Shown here: positions 53,701 through 56,832 of the stretch, piece by piece | How positions within the stretch are numbered: the first letter of the stretch is position 1 | Layout of the letters: every line of letters begins with the position of its first letter | NCBI GenBank assembly: GCA_013815685.1 | Contig: JACDFR010000022.1 | Location: 1-56,832 of the forward strand | Length of the DNA stretch: 56,832 bases | Reading direction: 5' to 3' | DNA from: Ramlibacter sp. | GTDB lineage: Bacteria; Pseudomonadota; Gammaproteobacteria; Burkholderiales; Burkholderiaceae_C | The notes under the pieces: model-generated | Told to the model about the DNA's origin: nothing | The model's database searches: none | What the model saw: the letters and a program-made list of their open reading frames with translations, nothing else | Translations under genes and position numbers: made by a program

Positions 53701-56700
53701 TGGCGCTCTGGGCCAGCCGCTCACCCGCGGTGGCCGAGCGCACCGCGCTCTCGCCAGATCAGGCGGGCGAACTGCGGCGGGTGGCGCGCCGCACCTGGCG
53801 CTTCTTCGAAACCTTCGTGACGGCGGTTGAAAACATGCTGCCGCCGGACAACTTCCAGGAGGACCCGAAGCCCGCGGTCGCCCATCGGACCTCGCCCACC
53901 AACATCGGGCTGTACCTGCTGTCGGCAGTGGCCGCGCGCGACTTCGGCTGGACCGGCCTCACGGAAACTGTGACGCGGCTGGAGGCCACCTTCGTTTCGC
54001 TGCGGCAGATGGCGCGCTTCAAGGGCCACTTCTACAACTGGTATGGCACGCTCGACCTGCAGCCCCTGGCGCCGGCCTATGTTTCGTCGGTCGACAGCGG
54101 CAATCTGGCCGGCCACCTGATCGCGCTGGCCAGCGCCTGCGAGGAGTGGACGGCCCCATCGCAAGTCTTTTCGCAGGCCGGTGCCGGCGTGGCCGACCAT
54201 CTGCAACTGGCGCGCCAAGCCATGGCTGACTTGCCGGCAGCCAGCGGCGAAAGCGGCCGCCAGCTCTGCGCCATCCTGGACGAGATCGAGGCCGGGCTGC
54301 AGGGCAGGCCCGACGAACCCCTGCCGCCGGCGCTGACGCGGCTGGCCGACAAGGCAGCCCGGGCCGCGCGCGACATGCTGAACCCCGCCCTGGGGGCTCC
54401 TGTGCCGGATCTGGTGTACTGGATCGAGAGCGCGGGCCGGGCGCTGGCCGAGCATGGCCGCGACCCGCAGGGCGTCGAAGGCGCGGGGGCCGAGCTGGCC
54501 GCGCGTCTCAAGGCACTGGCGCACGAGGCGCGCGCGATGGCGATGGGCATGGACTTCGCTTTCCTGATCGATTCGGAGCGCCAGTTGCTGGCGATCGGCT
54601 ATTCGCTCGCCGACAACCGGCTCGATCCCAGCTGCTACGACCTGCTGGCGTCAGAGGCCCGGCTGGCCAGCCTGTTCGCCATCGCCAAGGGCGACACCAG
54701 CACCCGCCACTGGTTCCACCTGGGCCGCATCGCCACCCCGCTGGGCACCGGCTCGGCGCTGATCTCGTGGTCGGGCTCGATGTTCGAGTACCTGATGCCC
54801 TCGCTGGTGATGCGCGCGCCCGCCGGCAGCCTGCTGGAGCAGACCAACCGGCTGGTGGTGCGCAGGCAGCAAGCCTATGGCGAGGCGATGGACATCCCCT
54901 GGGGCGTTTCCGAGTCGGCCTACAACGCGCGCGACATGGAGTTCACCTACCAGTACTCCAACTTCGGCGTGCCGGGGCTGGGCCTGAAGCGCGGCCTGGC
55001 CGAGAACGTGGTGATCGCGCCCTATGCCACCGGCCTGGCAGCCATGGTCGACGCACCGGGCGCGCTAAGCAACTACGCCCTGCTCGAGCAACTGGGGGGG
55101 AGTGGCCGCTACGGTTTCTATGAGGCGCTGGACTACACCCGCGCGCGGCTCCCGGACGAGGCCGACCTGGCGATCGTGCGCTGCTTCATGGCGCACCACC
55201 AGGGCATGACCATCGTGGCCATCGCCAACACCTTGCAGAACGGGCGCATGCGCGAACGCTTCCACCGCGAGCCGATGATCCAGGCCTGCGAGCTGCTGCT
55301 GCAGGAGCGCGTGCCGCGCGACGTGGCAGTGGCTCGTCCGCGCGCGGAGGAGGTGAAGGTCTCCTCGGGCCGCCCGGCAACCGCGGCATCCGCGTTGCGG
55401 CGCCTGCCGGGCCCGGACGGCAATGCGCCCATCACGCACCTGTTGTCCAACGGCCGCTACGCGGTGATGCTCACCGCCGCGGGCTGCGGTTACAGCCGCT
55501 GGCGCGACATTGCGATCACCCGCTGGCGCGAGGACGCCACCCGCGACGACTGGGGCTCGTTCGTTTTCCTTCGAGACACCGAAAGCGGCGCCACCTGGTC
55601 GCCCGGCGCGCGGCCGGTTCCGGGCGAGCCGGTGCGCAGCGAAGTGGTCTTCGGCGAGGACCATGCCGAGTTCATCCGCGAGGGCGCAACCCTGGCCACC
55701 AGCATGGAAGTTCTGGTTTCGGGCGAGGACGATGGCGAGGTGCGCCGGGTGCTGCTTGTCAACAGCGGACGGCGGCCACGCGAGATCGAATTGACCTCGT
55801 ACGCGGAGTTGGTCCTCACCACAGCCGCAACCGACCATGCCCACCCGGCGTTCGCCAAGATGTTCGTGCAGACCGAATACCTGGCCGAGTTCGGCGCGCT
55901 TATCGCCACGCGCCGCCCGCGATCCCATCAGGAAGCGCCGATCTGGGCCGCGCATTTCGCGGTGGTCGAGGGCGTGGAGATGGCGCAAACCCAGTACGAG
56001 TCCGACCGCGCCCGCTTCCTGGGCCGCGGCCGCAAGCTGGCGTCGGCCGCGGCCATGGATCCGGGCGCGGCGCTCTCGAACACTGCGGGCACGGTGCTGG
56101 ACCCGGTTTTTTCGGTGCGCCAGCGGGTGCGGATCGCTCCGGGTGATTCGGCGCGGGTGGCGTTCTGGACGCTGGTCGCGGCTTCGCGGCTGGAACTGCT
56201 CGACCTCATCGACAAGCACCACGATCGCAACGCCTTCGACCGGGCCAAGACCCTGGCCTGGACCCAGGCCCAGGTGCAACTGCGCCACACCGGGGTGAAG
56301 GCCGAGGAGGCGGCGGACTTCCAGCGCCTGGCCGCGCCCATCCTGTACGCCGACCCACGCTTTCGGGCGTCGTCCGAAACCATCCTGCGCGGCGCCGGCC
56401 CCCAGTCCGGGCTGTGGCCGCTTTCGATCTCGGGCGACCTGCCGATCGTGCTGCTGCGCATCGACGAAATCGAAGACATGGCCCAGGTGCGCCAGCTCCT
56501 GCGCGCGCACGAGTACTGGCGCATGAAACGGCTGGCGGTCGATCTGGTCATCGTCAACGAGCGGGCCGCCTCTTATGTGCAGGACCTGCAGATTGCCATC
56601 GAGACCGCAGTGCGCAGCAGCCAGTCGCGGCCGCGCTTTGGGGCTGAACTGGCACAGGGCTCGGTGTACGCGCTGCGCGCCGACCTGATGAACGTGACCA

Positions 56701-56832
56701 CGCGCGCGCTGCTGCAGTCGGTCGCCCGCGTCGCCCTGGTCGCGCGGCGCGGCGCGATCGGCGATCAGCTTGCGGCGATTGCGGCCACCTTGCCTGCAGC
56801 TTCGCCGGCGCGCCCACGCAAGGGCCCCGCGC
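50766..56832 (+). CDS. ndvB: Cyclic beta-1,2-glucan synthase (partial, runs off the window)
   Basis: About 2022 codons are open without a stop to the window edge; the family usually has about 2,800. The N-terminal region opens APVRQELFGIERLEQHA. Membrane segments lie at about 406-460, 818-860 and 940-985. The GT84 glucosyltransferase core has LDADTRLP (about 627), LSHDLFEG and QHRWTRGDW (about 777). The following Glycoamylase-like/cyclisation region has FEYLMPSLVM and AHHQGMTIVAIANTL. The GH94 phosphorylase-like domain begins near the end. It makes periplasmic cyclic glucans from UDP-glucose. No ATG, GTG or TTG fits the expected N-terminus; CTG 50766 overlapping the upstream stop is used provisionally. 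Confidence 0.9.
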   Translation, partial: MTNYAFRRRPPSPPWHDIAPVRQELFGIERLEQHALSLAAAQSVTQRPPRVLPLHRRLDHNSAVLLAAYRASAAELESGRGVVPAAEWLLDNYHLVEEQIREIHDDLPPGYYRQLPKLGSGPFAGYPRVFGLAWAFVAHTDSHFDPEVLRRFIAAYQRVQPLTIGELWAVAITLRIVLVENLRRLTDQITEGRRARTDAQALANRLLTAGQSHSALESDIATRDPGPLSEHFAAHLAKRLRDQDPRTTPALGWLGERLRLQGTSIEQVVEHTHQRQGASNVTVRNVITSMRLISSIDWAELFESVSLVDGRLRAGSDFAAMDFATRNMYRSAIEQLARGCALSELDIAQFALDAAREAETATADAEQTERIGDPGYHLIGQGRLALERAIGFKAPLRLKLTRFHISLGIGGYVGAILLVTALLLAVSLSALPGLGAGWLLALALVAFIPATDLATALVNRITTASLGATALPALALRGGVPAHLRTLVAVPTLLTSRADLLEQIERLEVHHLCGSGGDLSFALLTDGVDADQETLASDAQLLDSAYQAVAELNLRYGPGPSGEARFFLLHRRRVFNHSENRWMGWERKRGKLHELNRLLRGATDTSFVPVPPGSPPLPAGVRYVITLDADTRLPRDTAGKLVGKMAHPLNRPRFCRKLQRVVDGYAILQPRVTPSLPVGAEGSFYQRLFSAPGGIDPYAAAASDVYQDLFGEGSYTGKGIYDIDAFEAALAGRVPINTMLSHDLFEGVFARAGLASDLEVIEEFPARYDVASRRQHRWTRGDWQLLPWVFGHKAHGRAVHPVGLGKMLDNLRRSLLAPFLLASLGVSWLLPMPVAGTAILLVLAALSIPAFLPPVFAVMPRRSGLQLRRHLRMLAGDLRLAVLQTSFSLAFLADQAWRMLDAITRTLVRLLVTRRRLLEWTTAAQSAQAPRLDVRGFYRQMAGGTVLGLAMAGAALALAPASWALVLPFALLWLVAPSLALWASRSPAVAERTALSPDQAGELRRVARRTWRFFETFVTAVENMLPPDNFQEDPKPAVAHRTSPTNIGLYLLSAVAARDFGWTGLTETVTRLEATFVSLRQMARFKGHFYNWYGTLDLQPLAPAYVSSVDSGNLAGHLIALASACEEWTAPSQVFSQAGAGVADHLQLARQAMADLPAASGESGRQLCAILDEIEAGLQGRPDEPLPPALTRLADKAARAARDMLNPALGAPVPDLVYWIESAGRALAEHGRDPQGVEGAGAELAARLKALAHEARAMAMGMDFAFLIDSERQLLAIGYSLADNRLDPSCYDLLASEARLASLFAIAKGDTSTRHWFHLGRIATPLGTGSALISWSGSMFEYLMPSLVMRAPAGSLLEQTNRLVVRRQQAYGEAMDIPWGVSESAYNARDMEFTYQYSNFGVPGLGLKRGLAENVVIAPYATGLAAMVDAPGALSNYALLEQLGGSGRYGFYEALDYTRARLPDEADLAIVRCFMAHHQGMTIVAIANTLQNGRMRERFHREPMIQACELLLQERVPRDVAVARPRAEEVKVSSGRPATAASALRRLPGPDGNAPITHLLSNGRYAVMLTAAGCGYSRWRDIAITRWREDATRDDWGSFVFLRDTESGATWSPGARPVPGEPVRSEVVFGEDHAEFIREGATLATSMEVLVSGEDDGEVRRVLLVNSGRRPREIELTSYAELVLTTAATDHAHPAFAKMFVQTEYLAEFGALIATRRPRSHQEAPIWAAHFAVVEGVEMAQTQYESDRARFLGRGRKLASAAAMDPGAALSNTAGTVLDPVFSVRQRVRIAPGDSARVAFWTLVAASRLELLDLIDKHHDRNAFDRAKTLAWTQAQVQLRHTGVKAEEAADFQRLAAPILYADPRFRASSETILRGAGPQSGLWPLSISGDLPIVLLRIDEIEDMAQVRQLLRAHEYWRMKRLAVDLVIVNERAASYVQDLQIAIETAVRSSQSRPRFGAELAQGSVYALRADLMNVTTRALLQSVARVALVARRGAIGDQLAAIAATLPAASPARPRKGPA

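Noticed and set aside
55065..56510. 481-codon minus-strand ORF
   Set aside because: It is antisense to the glucan synthase, which shows strong family motifs across this stretch.

Overview
The window is a high-GC bacterial chromosome segment. It looks like a betaproteobacterium of the order Burkholderiales, most likely family Comamonadaceae (Ramlibacter/Variovorax-like). The evidence is the rpsP-rimM-trmD-rplS block, the M48 peptidase-PhhB-RsgA operon facing orn, and the style of the surface-polysaccharide and histidine-kinase genes. The genus is an inference; there is no rRNA gene in the window.

Layout. (1) 1-7050 is the end of a surface-polysaccharide locus: a flippase-like tail, a FAD oxidoreductase, a galactofuranosyltransferase-like enzyme, a small exported protein with a C-terminal sorting-like tail, and a Wzx-type flippase. 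It decays into a frameshifted, truncated O-antigen ligase and a truncated family 2 glycosyltransferase that converge on a hairpin, followed by a TM2 protein. (2) 7151-18484 is housekeeping: rpsP, rimM, a hybrid histidine kinase inserted before trmD, rplS, a Nudix CoA pyrophosphatase, a CobD/CbiB-like membrane protein, rsgA, phhB, an M48 peptidase, orn and a DEAD-box helicase. (3) 18498-41780 is a biosynthetic gene cluster on the minus strand with a Bcr/CflA-type exporter downstream.

(4) 42237-49362 is a signalling region on the minus strand: a PAS/GAF histidine kinase, then a four-gene operon of a small protein, a double-RecA KaiC-family ATPase, a hybrid kinase and a second kinase. (5) 49534-50250 holds fragments of three genes (isoprenylcysteine methyltransferase family, heavy-metal P-type ATPase, BON domain) next to an FNR-type palindrome. 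(6) 50766 to the end is the first two thirds of a cyclic beta-1,2-glucan synthase (NdvB) that runs off the window.

The most interesting system is the 22-kb cluster 19902-41780. In transcription order it encodes a hotdog thioesterase, a FAAL-acyl-CoA-dehydrogenase-ACP fusion, a membrane desaturase, a heme-oxygenase-like di-iron oxidase, a KS-AT protein, an ACP-aminotransferase-condensation protein, a free ACP, a fully reducing PKS (KS-AT-DH-ER-KR-ACP-hydrolase) and an acyl-CoA synthetase. Most of these genes overlap or nearly touch. The inferred chemistry is activation and desaturation of a fatty acid, one malonyl extension, transamination of the beta-ketone to a beta-amine, and then N-acylation or N-oxidation. 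No adenylation domain for an amino acid is present, so the condensation domain may join two lipid chains. I do not recognise this exact architecture.
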